Source: an uncultured Clostridia bacterium (GTDB lineage Bacteria > Bacillota > Clostridia > Peptostreptococcales > Anaerovoracaceae). From it: 64,000 bases of DNA. A program made the translations under genes and the position numbers. Positions within the stretch are counted from its first letter, which is position 1. Every line of letters starts with the position of its first letter. The notes beneath the pieces are model-generated. The model had not been told where the DNA came from. It saw only the letters and a program-made list of their open reading frames with translations, and did no database searches. The stretch lies in NCBI GenBank assembly GCA_934278925.1, contig CAKQWJ010000009.1, positions 1 through 64,000 on the forward strand, given 5' to 3'. Below, piece after piece: positions 24,401 to 34,395 of this stretch.

Positions 24401-27400
24401 CTGTTTACGTTTAACAATACGTACAGCACCGCGTCCAAGGAATCCTCTGTTACCGGACAGGTTTCGATTAAGAAGGCTCTTGCCGGACGTGCCATGGAAG
24501 ATGGCGAATTCCACTTTGTATTGAAGGATGAAAATGGAAAGACCGTTGGCAATGCAACCAACGATAAGGATGGAAACATCACCTTCCCGGCATTGACCTT
24601 CAAGAACGTGGGAACCTATAACTACACCGTAGAGGAAGTGGCCGGAAACGACAGCCACATCACTTACGATGCGACTCCGTACAAAGTCAGTGCAGTTGTA
24701 ACGGATAATCTGGACGGAACCCTGAAGGTAACATGGACCGGCGGAACCGGCGCGATTCTGTTCAAGAACACCTACAGCGTAGATCCGACGGATGCGACTC
24801 CGAGCGTAGAGAAGAAGATTACCGGAGGAAATCCGGCGAAGGACAGCACCTTCCGCTTTACCCTCACCGGTGCCGACAATGCACCGATGCCGAAGGGCAG
24901 CGTGGATGGCAAGAAGTCGGTAACGATTACAGGGGAAGGACAGACGGACTTCGGAAAGATTACCTTTACCCGGGCCGGAACCTATACCTACAAGGTCACC
25001 GAAAATCTGGGCAATGAGGCAAGCTACAACTACGATTCTACCGAATACACCCTGACCTACAAGGTAACGGATGTGCGCGGTGAGCTGAAAGCAGAACAGA
25101 GTATCACTGCCGGCGGCAAGAGTGCAAATGCAATGGTATTTACCAATGAGTATGCACCGGCGTCCATGGAAGGCGATGCGGCCATTACCGGTACGAAGGA
25201 ACTGGTGGGACGCAGCATGCTGGATGGTGAGAAGTTCGATTTCGCACTGAAGGCCGGTGATGAGGTCACTAAGAAGGCCATCGAAGAGAAAGATGTCGTG
25301 CTGACCGATACGGATGCAAGCCTGAGCGGCATGAAGGACGGCGAGAAGGCTACCTTTTCCTTTGGCAGAGCGGAATTCTCTAAGGAAGGAGAATATACTT
25401 TTACCGTAACGGAGAAGGACGGCGGAAAAGCCGGAATGACTTACGACACCGAGGCGAAGACCTTCAAGGTTAAGGTTTTCAAGAAGAACGGTGTTATGAG
25501 CACGGTTCAGGAGAGCAAGCCTGCGTTCAAGAACATTTACGAGGCCTCCGGCGAATATACACCGGCGGGTACGAAGACTTTGCTGAATGAGACCGGAAAC
25601 AAGCTGTCTGTAAAGGACAACCAGTTCAAGTTCAGCGTATACTATGCCGGTCACGAAGATGGAGAGCCGGTAATCACCGGAACTACGGCCGGCGGTAAGG
25701 ATGCAGCCATTCAGTTCGGCAAGCTGTCCTACACCATTTCGGGCCTGGAGAAGCTGGTGACAAAGGGTTATGCAGACAAAAAGGCGCTGGAGAACGGAGC
25801 AGAGTACAGCATTAACTATGCGGTAGTCGAAAATGCAACGGGCAACAGTGCGCTGCAGCAGAATACCCAGATTCAGACATTCCGTGTAGTGGCAACGGAC
25901 AACGGAACCGGTAAGCTGGCGGTGAAGTCCGTAGCCGGACAGAAGATTGCGTTTGAGAATCTGTACAAGTCGGAAAAGGCAACAGTAAACCTCGAAGGAC
26001 AGAAGGTGCTGGAAGGACGTAAGCTGAAGGCAGATGAGTTCAGCTTCAAGATTACATCCGATGAAGCGAATGCACCGATGCCGGAGCAGACGGAAGTGCA
26101 GAACAAGGCGAATGGCTCTGTGAACTTCGGAACCATTACCTATGGCAAGAATGACTTGGGTGATGCGACGGAGAAGACCTTTACCTATAAGGTCACCGAA
26201 TCCGGAAACCAGCCGGGTGTAAGCAATGACACCGAAACCAAGACCGTAAAGGTCACCGTAAAGGATGACGGAAAGGGTCACATCACGGCAGAAACCGATC
26301 CGAATGCGGCACCGTTGTTCACATTCAATAATACGTACAGCACTACTTCTCAGGATTCCTCTGTCACCGGACAGGTCCAGATGAAGAAGGCATTGACCGG
26401 ACGCGCGCTGAAGGACGGCGAGTTCCACTTCGTTCTGAAGAACGAGGCCGGAAAGGAAGTCGGAAATGCAGTAAACGATAAGGATGGAAATATCACCTTC
26501 GATAAGCTGACATTTAAGAATGTTGGAACCTACAACTACACCGTGGAAGAAGTGCCGGGAAATGACCGACATATCACTTACGATACGACCTCTTATTCAG
26601 TTAGTGCGGTTGTAACGGATAATCTGGACGGAACCCTGAAGGTAACCTGGACCAGTGGAACCGGAAATATTCAGTTCCGAAATACCTACACGGTAGATTC
26701 CACAAATGTAACGCCGAGCGTGGAGAAGAAGATTAGCGGAAAGCAGCCGGCGAAGGCCAGCACCTTCCACTTCACCATCACCGGTACCGACAATGCACCG
26801 ATGCCGGAAGGCAGCAAGGATGGCAAGAAGTCGGCAGCGATTACAGGTGAAGGAAAGGCGGACTTCGGAAAGATTTCTTTCTCCCAGGCCGGAACCTACA
26901 CCTACAAGGTTAACGAGAAGCTGGGAAGTGAGGCAAGCTACGATTATGATTCCACCGAATACACCCTGACTTATAAGGTAACGGATGTAAACGGTGAGCT
27001 GAAGGCGGAGAAGAGCATCACCGCCGGAGGCAAGAGTGCAGACAGCATGGTATTTACCAATAAGTATGCACCGGCATCCCTGGATGGGGATACCGCCCTC
27101 ACCGGAACCAAGACATTGATTGGCCGGAATATGCTGAAGGATGAAGAATTCAACTTCACGTTGAAGGCCGGCGATGAGGCAACTCAGAAAGCCATCGATG
27201 AGAAGGATATCGTTCTGGGAAGCACCAATGCAAGAGTAAGTACTTTGGCAAACGGCTCCACCACAACATTTATGTTCGGCAGAGCCGAATTCTCCAAAGA
27301 AGGAGAATACACCTTCCTCGTAACGGAAAAGGATGGCGGCAAGCCGGGTATGAAGTACGATACCGAGAGTAAGACCTTGAAGGTGAAGGTTTCCAAAGAA

Positions 27401-30400
27401 AACGGCATCATGACTGCGGTTCAGGAAAAGACACCGGCATTCAAGAACACCTACGAGGCAGCAGGAGAATACACACCGGAAGGAAGCAAGACACTGCTGA
27501 ATGAGAACGGAAACAAGATGTCCGTAAAGGACAATCAGTTTAAGTTCAGCGTATACTACACCGGTCACGAAGATGGAGAGCCGGTAACCACCGGAACTAC
27601 CGGAAACGGAAAGGATGCACCGATTCACTTCGGTACTCTGTCTTACACCATCTCCGACTTGGAGAAGCTGGCAGCAAAGGGATATGCTGACAAAACGGTT
27701 CTGGAGAACGGCGCCGAGTACAGCATTAACTATGCGGTAACCGAGGATGCAACGGGCAACAGCGCGCTGCAGCAGAACACCCAGACCCAGACATTCCGGG
27801 TAGTAGTGAAGGATAACGGAACCGGAAAGCTGACTGTGGAATCCGGAACCGGAAAGAAGCTGAATTTCGAGAACGTATACAAGTCGGAAAAGGCAACCGT
27901 TAACTTCGAAGGATTGAAAGTATTGGAAGGCCGTAAGCTGAATGCGGATGAGTTCACATTCCATGTGACTTCTGATGATGAAAATGCACCGATGCCGGAG
28001 CAGACGGAAGTGAAGAACAAGGCCAACGGCCAGATTAGCTTTGGAACCATCACCTACGGCAAGGATGACCTGGGCGACGAGACAGAGAAGACATTTACCT
28101 ATAAGGTAAAAGAATCCGGAAACCGGCCGGGTGTTGCCAACGACACCGAGACAAAGACCGTAAAGGTAACGGTAAAGGACGATGGAAAGGGCCACATCAC
28201 GGCAGAGACCGATCCGAAGACAGCACCGCTGTTCGCATTCAGCAATACGTACAGCACCAAGCCGATGGATTCCGCTGTCACCGGTCAGGTTCAAATCAAG
28301 AAGGCTCTTGCCGGACGGTCTATGGACGAGGGCGAATTCCACTTCGTGCTGAAGAACGAGGAAGGAAAGACCGTTGACAATGCGGTCAACGATAAGGATG
28401 GAAACATCACCTTCAAGAAACTGACCTTCAAGAATGTGGGAACCTACAACTACACCGTGGAAGAAGTGCCGGGAAATGACCGACATATCACTTACGATAC
28501 GACCTCTTATTCAGTTAGTGCGGTTGTAACGGATAATCTGGACGGAACCCTGAAGGTAACCTGGACCGGCGGAACCGGAGCAATCCTGTTCAAGAACACC
28601 TACACGGTGGATCCGACGGATGCGACTCCGAGCGTGGAGAAGAAGATCACCGGAGGCAATCCGGCGAAGGACAGCACCTTCCGCTTCACCCTCACCGCTA
28701 AAGACAATGCGCCGATGCCGGAAGGCAGCAAGGACGGCGTGAAGTCGGCAGCGGTTACGGGCGAAGGAAAGGCGGACTTCGGAAAGATTACCTTCGATAA
28801 AGCCGGAACCTACACCTATAAGGTGACAGAGGAGAACGGAAACGAGTCCAGCTACAACTACGACTCCACCGAATACACCCTGACCTACAAGGTAACGGAT
28901 GTAAAGGGCGAGCTGAAGGCCGAGCAGAGCATCACCGCCGGAGACAAGAGTGCGGATGAAATGGTATTTACCAATGAATACGCACCGGCATCCATGGATG
29001 GCGACACCGCCATTACCGGAACGAAGGAGCTGGTGGGACGCAGCATGCTGAAGGACGAAAAGTTCGAATTCACATTGAAGGCCGGGGATGAGGCAACTCA
29101 GAAGGCCATCGACGAGAAGGATATCGTTCTGGATGACACCAACGCAAGCCTGAGCGGAATGAGAGACGGTCAGAAGTCCACATTCTCCTTCGGCAGAGCC
29201 GAGTTCTCCAGGGAGGGAGAGTACACCTTTACCGTAACGGAGAAGGACGGTGGAAAAGCCGGAATGACCTACGACACCAAGGAAAAGACATTCAAGGTAA
29301 AGGTTGCCAAGGAAAACGGCATCATGACAGCGGTTCAGGAGGAGACTCCGACATTCAAGAACGTTTACGAAGCATCCGGGGAATACACACCGACCGGAAC
29401 CAAGACGCTGCTGAGCGAGAACGGAAACAAGCTGTCTGTAAAGGACAACCAGTTCAAGTTCAGCGTATACTACACCGGTCATACGGACGGAGAAGCGGTA
29501 ACCACCGGAACCACCGGAAACGGTAAGGATGCCGAAATTGGTTTTGGCAAACTGTCCTACACCATTTCCGATCTGGAGAAGCTGGTGGCAAAGGGATATG
29601 CCGATAAGGCGGAGCTGGATAACGGCGCAAGATACTACATCGATTATGTGGTAATCGAAAACGCATCGGACAACGGCGCACTGCAGGCAAACACCCAGGC
29701 GCCGACCTTCCGGGTGGAGGTAACGGATAACGGAGACGGAACCCTGACGGCAGAATCGGAAGAGGGCTCGAAGCTTGCTTTTGAGAATCTGTATAAGACG
29801 GATAAAGCAACGGTTCACTTCAACGGTCAGAAGGTGCTGGAAGGACGTCCTCTGAAGGCGGATGAGTTCACCTTCAATGTGGCATCCGATGACGAAAACG
29901 CACCGATGCCGGAGAAGACGGAAGTGAAGAATGAAGAAGGCGGAAACATCGACTTCGGAACTATCACTTACGGAAAGGACGACCTGGGCGATGAGACGGA
30001 GAAGACATTTACCTATCAGGTAAAAGAATCCGGAGAGCAGCCGGGCGTTGCCAACGACACCGAGACAAAGACCGTAAAGGTCACCGTAAAGGATGACGGG
30101 GAAGGCCATATCACGGCGGAGACGGAACCGAAGGAAGCACCGCTGTTCGCGTTTAACAACACCTACAGCACCTCTTCCAAGGAATCCTCTGTAACGGATA
30201 CGGTGAAGATCCGGAAGACCTTGACCGGCCGGAAACTGAAGAACAAGGAATTCACCTTTGTTCTGAAGGATAAGGACGGAAAGAGCGTTGCGGAAGCGAA
30301 GAACAACGCCGACGGAAGTGTTGCATTTAAGAACCTGACCTTTGACGAAGTGGGTACCTACAACTACACCGTCAAGGAAGTAAAGGGCAATGCAAAGCGG

Positions 30401-30697
30401 GTGACTTATGATGCGAATGCATATAAGGTAACAGCGACGGTTACGGATAACCTGGACGGAACACTGTCCGTGAAATGGTCCACCGGAACCAAGAAGGAAA
30501 TCCACTTCTACAACCGGTATAAGAAGAAAGCAGTGACATCGAATTCGAGCGGAAAGCACGGCGGAAAGGACGATAACAACAATATCGGACCATTCACCGG
30601 GGATGACAGCAATACAGACCTGTATCTGGGTCTGATGGGCGCATCCGCTGCGATCCTCGCAGCGCTGGCCGGAAGCCGGAAGAAGAGAAAACTGTAA
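21485..30697 (+). CDS. Giant surface protein of isopeptide-type Ig-like repeats (Spy0128/pilin type)
   Basis: The product has 3070 residues. An N-terminal signal peptide (residues 1-29) is followed by a unique region to about 228. A pilin isopeptide-like domain comes next (229-361, LKGRSFKKGDSWNF, APMPEKTTV), then a Cna B-type domain (362-459, GKKVWEDSNDRSQMRPESI) and a further isopeptide-like domain (460-588). From 589 a five-domain unit A-B-C-D-E repeats with an exact 638-residue period, starting at 589, 1227, 1865 and 2503; the fourth copy lacks E. The C-terminus has a GPFTGDD motif, a hydrophobic helix and RKKRKL, a non-standard sorting signal for wall anchoring. Such domains form internal Lys-Asn cross-links and build rod-like adhesins. 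No sortase gene is nearby. The promoter region has a G tract. Confidence 0.9.
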   Translation: MGNKITRKATVWLLVLFVVFCFAPFSSSADDGARAERSVTGTIQAAKKAVSSVIGDVEPTPVSDSGYDAHFFIRYDSSTQTEDGTTQYSPKHYFPVGTTASDYVYGSGGSDYTSADGKVLTKVAYVPGAEKIITGGNVNLYDSFDTETNTEALHEHFKTVYDNILQEPSGDVIQTSIEKALGTKYATLYAKGEIDVLWYVSKAESSYVNVDGVVYYVKTGQVVDKPETDSGTVEIDGIKNLKGRSFKKGDSWNFAIKADSADAPMPEKTTVSIQPEDDAVEYFTFGEIHFTRADLKGSNSKTFRYTITESGSVANVTNDSATHTVNVTVSYDRSTGKLTVKAAYLNDGKSGSSAEFNNEYHKPATSVQGKKVWEDSNDRSQMRPESITIHLLRNGEEIKSKTVTEANDWKWTFDNLDKFDANDNEYKYTIKEDTVPFYTSAESTDADGNAVITNTYKPEKLELKGDSALKVTKVVVGKKSAETFTFKLTAAENYGDAVKMPANTEVKTSDSIPADGAETKSFQPVEITKAGTYQFKVKETTTTTAGGWDYDNRERTLTVKVADNKGHLEVVDADSKLSATVTNTFTPAVMDGDTAITGLKTLIGRNMLKDEEFNFTLKAGDETTQKAIDEKDIVLGNTNARVSTLADGSTTTFMFGRAEFSKEGEYTFIVTEKDGGKPGMKYDTEGKILKVKVSKEDGVLKAVQMNSPSCKNVYEAAGEYTPAGTKTLLNENGNKLSVKDGQFEFNVYYSGHEDREPVTTGTAGNGKDAPIHFGTLSYTISDLEKLAAKGYADKKVLENGAEYSINYTVTEKDTGNSALQQNTQTQTFRAVVTDNGTGKLTVKAATGQKLNFENEYKSEKATVDFEGLKVLEGRSLKANEFTFKVTSDDADAPMPEAREAQNRANGRVNFGTVTYGKDDLGDATAKTFTYKITESGNRPGVANDTETKTVKVTVKDDGKGHITAELDPKAAPLFTFNNTYSTASKESSVTGQVSIKKALAGRAMEDGEFHFVLKDENGKTVGNATNDKDGNITFPALTFKNVGTYNYTVEEVAGNDSHITYDATPYKVSAVVTDNLDGTLKVTWTGGTGAILFKNTYSVDPTDATPSVEKKITGGNPAKDSTFRFTLTGADNAPMPKGSVDGKKSVTITGEGQTDFGKITFTRAGTYTYKVTENLGNEASYNYDSTEYTLTYKVTDVRGELKAEQSITAGGKSANAMVFTNEYAPASMEGDAAITGTKELVGRSMLDGEKFDFALKAGDEVTKKAIEEKDVVLTDTDASLSGMKDGEKATFSFGRAEFSKEGEYTFTVTEKDGGKAGMTYDTEAKTFKVKVFKKNGVMSTVQESKPAFKNIYEASGEYTPAGTKTLLNETGNKLSVKDNQFKFSVYYAGHEDGEPVITGTTAGGKDAAIQFGKLSYTISGLEKLVTKGYADKKALENGAEYSINYAVVENATGNSALQQNTQIQTFRVVATDNGTGKLAVKSVAGQKIAFENLYKSEKATVNLEGQKVLEGRKLKADEFSFKITSDEANAPMPEQTEVQNKANGSVNFGTITYGKNDLGDATEKTFTYKVTESGNQPGVSNDTETKTVKVTVKDDGKGHITAETDPNAAPLFTFNNTYSTTSQDSSVTGQVQMKKALTGRALKDGEFHFVLKNEAGKEVGNAVNDKDGNITFDKLTFKNVGTYNYTVEEVPGNDRHITYDTTSYSVSAVVTDNLDGTLKVTWTSGTGNIQFRNTYTVDSTNVTPSVEKKISGKQPAKASTFHFTITGTDNAPMPEGSKDGKKSAAITGEGKADFGKISFSQAGTYTYKVNEKLGSEASYDYDSTEYTLTYKVTDVNGELKAEKSITAGGKSADSMVFTNKYAPASLDGDTALTGTKTLIGRNMLKDEEFNFTLKAGDEATQKAIDEKDIVLGSTNARVSTLANGSTTTFMFGRAEFSKEGEYTFLVTEKDGGKPGMKYDTESKTLKVKVSKENGIMTAVQEKTPAFKNTYEAAGEYTPEGSKTLLNENGNKMSVKDNQFKFSVYYTGHEDGEPVTTGTTGNGKDAPIHFGTLSYTISDLEKLAAKGYADKTVLENGAEYSINYAVTEDATGNSALQQNTQTQTFRVVVKDNGTGKLTVESGTGKKLNFENVYKSEKATVNFEGLKVLEGRKLNADEFTFHVTSDDENAPMPEQTEVKNKANGQISFGTITYGKDDLGDETEKTFTYKVKESGNRPGVANDTETKTVKVTVKDDGKGHITAETDPKTAPLFAFSNTYSTKPMDSAVTGQVQIKKALAGRSMDEGEFHFVLKNEEGKTVDNAVNDKDGNITFKKLTFKNVGTYNYTVEEVPGNDRHITYDTTSYSVSAVVTDNLDGTLKVTWTGGTGAILFKNTYTVDPTDATPSVEKKITGGNPAKDSTFRFTLTAKDNAPMPEGSKDGVKSAAVTGEGKADFGKITFDKAGTYTYKVTEENGNESSYNYDSTEYTLTYKVTDVKGELKAEQSITAGDKSADEMVFTNEYAPASMDGDTAITGTKELVGRSMLKDEKFEFTLKAGDEATQKAIDEKDIVLDDTNASLSGMRDGQKSTFSFGRAEFSREGEYTFTVTEKDGGKAGMTYDTKEKTFKVKVAKENGIMTAVQEETPTFKNVYEASGEYTPTGTKTLLSENGNKLSVKDNQFKFSVYYTGHTDGEAVTTGTTGNGKDAEIGFGKLSYTISDLEKLVAKGYADKAELDNGARYYIDYVVIENASDNGALQANTQAPTFRVEVTDNGDGTLTAESEEGSKLAFENLYKTDKATVHFNGQKVLEGRPLKADEFTFNVASDDENAPMPEKTEVKNEEGGNIDFGTITYGKDDLGDETEKTFTYQVKESGEQPGVANDTETKTVKVTVKDDGEGHITAETEPKEAPLFAFNNTYSTSSKESSVTDTVKIRKTLTGRKLKNKEFTFVLKDKDGKSVAEAKNNADGSVAFKNLTFDEVGTYNYTVKEVKGNAKRVTYDANAYKVTATVTDNLDGTLSVKWSTGTKKEIHFYNRYKKKAVTSNSSGKHGGKDDNNNIGPFTGDDSNTDLYLGLMGASAAILAALAGSRKKRKL
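23252..30520 (+). repeat. 1914-bp super-repeat, 3.8 copies, within the giant surface protein gene
   Basis: Equivalent first codons of the unit are at 23252, 25166, 27080 and 28994, each exactly 1914 bp apart, with no insertion or deletion between copies. Copies 2 and 3 share an identical 130-base run (26524-26653 and 28438-28567), including synonymous sites. This points to recent gene conversion or unequal recombination. The last copy stops after the fourth domain. Confidence 0.9.
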
Positions 30698-30736
30698 AAA
30701 ACAGGCAGATAAAGTAATCTGCTGAAAGCGAAAGGG

Positions 30737-30776
30737 GCTGCTGCACCGAGAGGTGCGGCGGCTTCTTTGTGTTTTT
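30737..30776 (+). terminator. Terminator of the giant surface protein gene
   Basis: GCTGCTGCACC (30737-30747) pairs with GGTGCGGCGGC (30752-30762) using two G-U pairs, then TTCTTTGTGTTTTT. The remaining 30777-30985 is AT-rich and carries a TATAAT at 30818-30823 that could be the promoter of the next gene. Confidence 0.75.
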
Positions 30777-30985
30777 GACGGAAGCGGCAGAGGTATACAT
30801 TAGAAAAAATGAATTGATATAATTGAATTATTAACACATTTAAATTGAATTAGAAAGTTCTTTACAATTGAAGTTGAGAATGGTAACTTAAAAAGCGATT
30901 AACCGTTTTTTTAAACAGGGCTGTTTTCATAGTTTTGTTTAATAAGTAATAATTTTTTAGTTGAGATTTTTTTTGAGGTGTAAAC

Positions 30986-33900
30986 ATGGGGAAAAAGTTA
31001 TCGAAAAAAATCGCTGCATGGCTGCTTGCTTTTTGTGCGGTTTTTTGTTACATGCCGACTTCTGTTTTTGCAGATGAGGATGTGACGTACGGAAGCACCG
31101 GCGATACAGTGAAGGATGTCAATTACCGGGCAATTCTGGGAGATGCGGTGAACTACGGGGTGGTAGCAAACACCTATGTTCAACAGAATCACACGCAGAC
31201 GAATTTTGCGGTCAATGAATATGTCCGTGAGGGCGAGCAGATTCTGGAGGCGGACCTGATGGGAGAAGGAAATATCCCGTTCATCATTGGCGAGATGTCG
31301 AACAAGATTCGTTTCGGTCAGCATACGTTTAACAACGCGAATGTGACCATGGACATCGTGACCAACGAAAAATACAAAGGGGATGACAGCATTTTCATCC
31401 GAGACAACAAGGATCGGGTTACGGTAAATGCTACCTATGAATCGGAAGCATCCATCCAAAACCGGGTGTCCATGCTTCAGCAGAATGCGGCGGAATGGTC
31501 TGAAAAATTGGCGGCGAAAGAGCCGACGGTGACCCTGTCCAAGACCATGCGGGGCAATACCATCGACCTTACTCGTTACGATGCGGATGCGGTAATCTAT
31601 GTCAGCGTTCCGGAAGACGGTAATTTCCTGACGGAAGTGGTGGATCACAACCTGACAATTATTAAGAAGTCCAACCAGATTGTGGTATTCAATATTCCAA
31701 ATAAGAATATCTCGCTGAGAGAGTTCACCGTTGTGGCGGATGGCGAAACGATTCTTTCCCGGACCAGCCAGAGCGATACCAATCAGAAGGCCGATGAGGA
31801 AATCCTTCGGAAGGTCATCTGGAATATGCCGAACGCGGAGAACGTGAATCTGAAAGATAACGTGGGAATGTTCCTGGTGCCGAAGGACACGGCAACGGTG
31901 AACTTGAACGGCGGCGCCGTTGGCGGCTGGCTTGTTACCGGCGGCACGCTGAAGGGAAATGCGGAATGGCATTTCATGTTCCAGGGAAGAAACCAAGACG
32001 ACCCGGTCGTGAACGATGCTGCCGGCTCGATTGTTCTTCAGGGAACTAAGAAGCTGGAAGGAAGAGATTTCCAAAAGGGCGATTCCTGGAACTTCACCCT
32101 GAAGCCGGTGACGGAAAACGCACCGATGCCGGATAACACCACCGTTACCATTCAGCCGGAAAAGGACAATTCGGTTGCCTTTGCTTTTGGCGAAATTAAT
32201 TTTACCAAAGACGATCTGAATGGGGCGAAAGAGAAGCAGTTTACCTATGAGATTGCGGAAAGCGGACAGGTGCAGAACGTCATCAACGATTCGGCGAAGC
32301 ATACGGTTACCGTGACGGTAAAAGATGACGGAACCGATAAGCTGGACGTTCAGGCGAAGTACAGCGACGGGGATTCGGCGAAATTCGTGAACACCTTCCG
32401 GCAGTCTCAGCCGGAAACGAAAACGGTGGACATTTATGGCGTGAAGAGCTGGAAGGATTCCGACAACGAAGCGCAGAAGAGACCGGATTCGATTACGGTT
32501 CGCCTCCTACAGAACGGAAAGGAAATCGATTCCAAGAAGGTTACGGCGAACGACGGATGGGAATGGCGTTTTGCGGACCTGGATCAGAAGGACGAAAATG
32601 ATGCGGACTTCGTTTATACAGTGGAAGAAGATCCGGTGGAGGGATATACCACTGAGATTCAGGGAGACGTGGAAAACGGTTTCACAATCACCAACACCAT
32701 CGCTCCGGGAGGCACTGAGATTACCGGAATCAAGAAGCTTTCGGGTCGGAACATGCAGAAGGAAGAGCAGTTTCGCTTTGCTTTGGAAGCCGGGGATGAG
32801 GTGACTCGGAACGCGATTGCCAACAAGGATGTTCTGTTGGCGAAGGACAGTGCAAGCTTGAACGGCCTGACGAACGGCGAGCAAGCAACCATCTCCTTCG
32901 GGGAAGCGAAATTCTACAAGGAGGGGGAATATACCTTCCGGGTAAAAGAAGAACGGGGCGATAAAGCCGGAATGGCCTACGATACCGAGGAGAAAACCCT
33001 GAAGGTAAAGGTAACTCGGGAAAACGGCGCGCTGAAGGCTGTACAGGAGGAAACCCCAACCTTCACGAATACCTACGAAGCGAAAGGGGAACTCACTCTG
33101 AAGGGAACCAAAACCCTTTTGAGCGGAAATGGAAATAAGCTGACCGTAAAGGATGACCAGTTCCGATTCAGCGTGTATTATGCCGGTCACGAGGATATGG
33201 ATCCGGTGACCACCGGAACTACCGGAAGCGGCAAAGAAGCGGAAATTCATTTTGGCAAGATTTCCTACACCATTTCTGAACTGGAAAAGCTGGTGCAGGA
33301 CGGATACGCAAACAAGGTGGAGATTGATGGCGGCGCAAGATACGTCATCAACTACGTGGTAACCGAGGATTCTTCCGACAACGATGCACTGCAGCAGAAT
33401 ACGGAATCCAAGGGCGTTCAGGTCTTCGTGCAGGATAACGGAGACGGAACACTGACGGTGGAAACCGAAGGTGCGGATCACCTTGATTTCGAGAACCGGT
33501 ACAAATCCGGTGAGGCAAAGGTGGCTTTGGAAGGACTGAAGGTGCTGGAAGGACGGAGCCTGAAGGCGGAGGAGTTCACTTTCACGCTGACTTCCGAAGA
33601 TGCGGATGCACCGATGCCGGAGAAGACGGAAGTGAAGAACGACGCAGAGGGTCAGATTAATTTCGGCACCATCACCTTTGACAAGGATGTTCTGGGGGAT
33701 GAGACGGAGAAGACCTTCACCTATCAGGTAAAAGAATCCGGCGAGCAGCCGGGGGTTGCCAACGACACAGAAGTGAAGACCGTGAAGGTAACGGTGAAGG
33801 ATGACGGACAGGGCAAAATCTCTGCAACGACGGAAATGACAGATGCACCGCTGTTTACTTTTACCAATACGTACCGCACGGACAACGTAAAATCTTCCGT

Positions 33901-34360
33901 AACGGATTGGATTAAGATTCGGAAGAAGCTCACCGGACGGACGCTGAAGGCGGACGAGTTCACCTTTATTCTGAAGGATAAAGACGGGAAAACGGTGGGA
34001 AAGGCCTCGAACGATGGAGATGGAAACATCCTTTTCGACAAGCTCACCTTCGAGAAAGCCGGAACCTATAACTACAAGGTTGTGGAAGAGAAGGGCAAGG
34101 ACAAAACCATAACTTACGATTCCGCATCGTATCAGGTGACGGCCGTGGTAACGGATAAGCAGGACGGAACGCTGTCCGTAAAGTGGAATTACGGAGGCAA
34201 CACGGATATTCAGTTCCGGAACACCTATACGAAGCAGGGTAAAAAGACCACACCGGATACCGGGGACACTTCCGAGATGCCGCTGTATGCAATTCTGCTG
34301 ATTATGGGAATTGCGGGATTGGGCACCCTTGGAATTTACAGAAGAAGAATGAATAGATAG
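30986..34360 (+). CDS. Surface protein with choice-of-anchor A-like head and isopeptide-type repeats
   Basis: This 1124-residue paralogue of the preceding protein has a signal peptide (residues 1-29, cleavage near VFADE). The head region (about 45-345) ends with IWNMPNAENVNL, GMFLVPKDTATVNLNGG and AVGGWLVTGG, resembling choice-of-anchor A adhesin domains. It continues with an isopeptide-like domain (about 345-465), a Cna B-type domain (about 478-573, GVKSWKDSDNEAQKRPDSI) and one set of A, B, C and D domains (from about 574, 700, 841 and 970). The C-terminus is TPDTGD, a hydrophobic helix and RRRMNR, again a sorting signal without the leading Leu. The ribosome binding site TTTGAGGTGTAA is shared with the first gene, consistent with duplication. 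It may be cross-linked or co-displayed with the larger protein; this is inference. Confidence 0.88.
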   Translation: MGKKLSKKIAAWLLAFCAVFCYMPTSVFADEDVTYGSTGDTVKDVNYRAILGDAVNYGVVANTYVQQNHTQTNFAVNEYVREGEQILEADLMGEGNIPFIIGEMSNKIRFGQHTFNNANVTMDIVTNEKYKGDDSIFIRDNKDRVTVNATYESEASIQNRVSMLQQNAAEWSEKLAAKEPTVTLSKTMRGNTIDLTRYDADAVIYVSVPEDGNFLTEVVDHNLTIIKKSNQIVVFNIPNKNISLREFTVVADGETILSRTSQSDTNQKADEEILRKVIWNMPNAENVNLKDNVGMFLVPKDTATVNLNGGAVGGWLVTGGTLKGNAEWHFMFQGRNQDDPVVNDAAGSIVLQGTKKLEGRDFQKGDSWNFTLKPVTENAPMPDNTTVTIQPEKDNSVAFAFGEINFTKDDLNGAKEKQFTYEIAESGQVQNVINDSAKHTVTVTVKDDGTDKLDVQAKYSDGDSAKFVNTFRQSQPETKTVDIYGVKSWKDSDNEAQKRPDSITVRLLQNGKEIDSKKVTANDGWEWRFADLDQKDENDADFVYTVEEDPVEGYTTEIQGDVENGFTITNTIAPGGTEITGIKKLSGRNMQKEEQFRFALEAGDEVTRNAIANKDVLLAKDSASLNGLTNGEQATISFGEAKFYKEGEYTFRVKEERGDKAGMAYDTEEKTLKVKVTRENGALKAVQEETPTFTNTYEAKGELTLKGTKTLLSGNGNKLTVKDDQFRFSVYYAGHEDMDPVTTGTTGSGKEAEIHFGKISYTISELEKLVQDGYANKVEIDGGARYVINYVVTEDSSDNDALQQNTESKGVQVFVQDNGDGTLTVETEGADHLDFENRYKSGEAKVALEGLKVLEGRSLKAEEFTFTLTSEDADAPMPEKTEVKNDAEGQINFGTITFDKDVLGDETEKTFTYQVKESGEQPGVANDTEVKTVKVTVKDDGQGKISATTEMTDAPLFTFTNTYRTDNVKSSVTDWIKIRKKLTGRTLKADEFTFILKDKDGKTVGKASNDGDGNILFDKLTFEKAGTYNYKVVEEKGKDKTITYDSASYQVTAVVTDKQDGTLSVKWNYGGNTDIQFRNTYTKQGKKTTPDTGDTSEMPLYAILLIMGIAGLGTLGIYRRRMNR

Positions 34361-34395
34361 TGCTGGGAAGCGGATTGCGGAAAAGCACAGGTGAA

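Noticed and set aside
22382..26572. Very long open frame (1396 codons) on the minus strand opposite the giant surface protein, with two more at 26597-28486 and 28511-30559
   Set aside because: They mirror the repeat structure and biased codon use of the plus-strand gene, have no ribosome binding sites and encode no recognisable domain.
21485..34360. Complete sortase-assembled pilus operon
   Set aside because: No sortase, signal peptidase or tip protein gene lies next to the two repeat proteins in this window.
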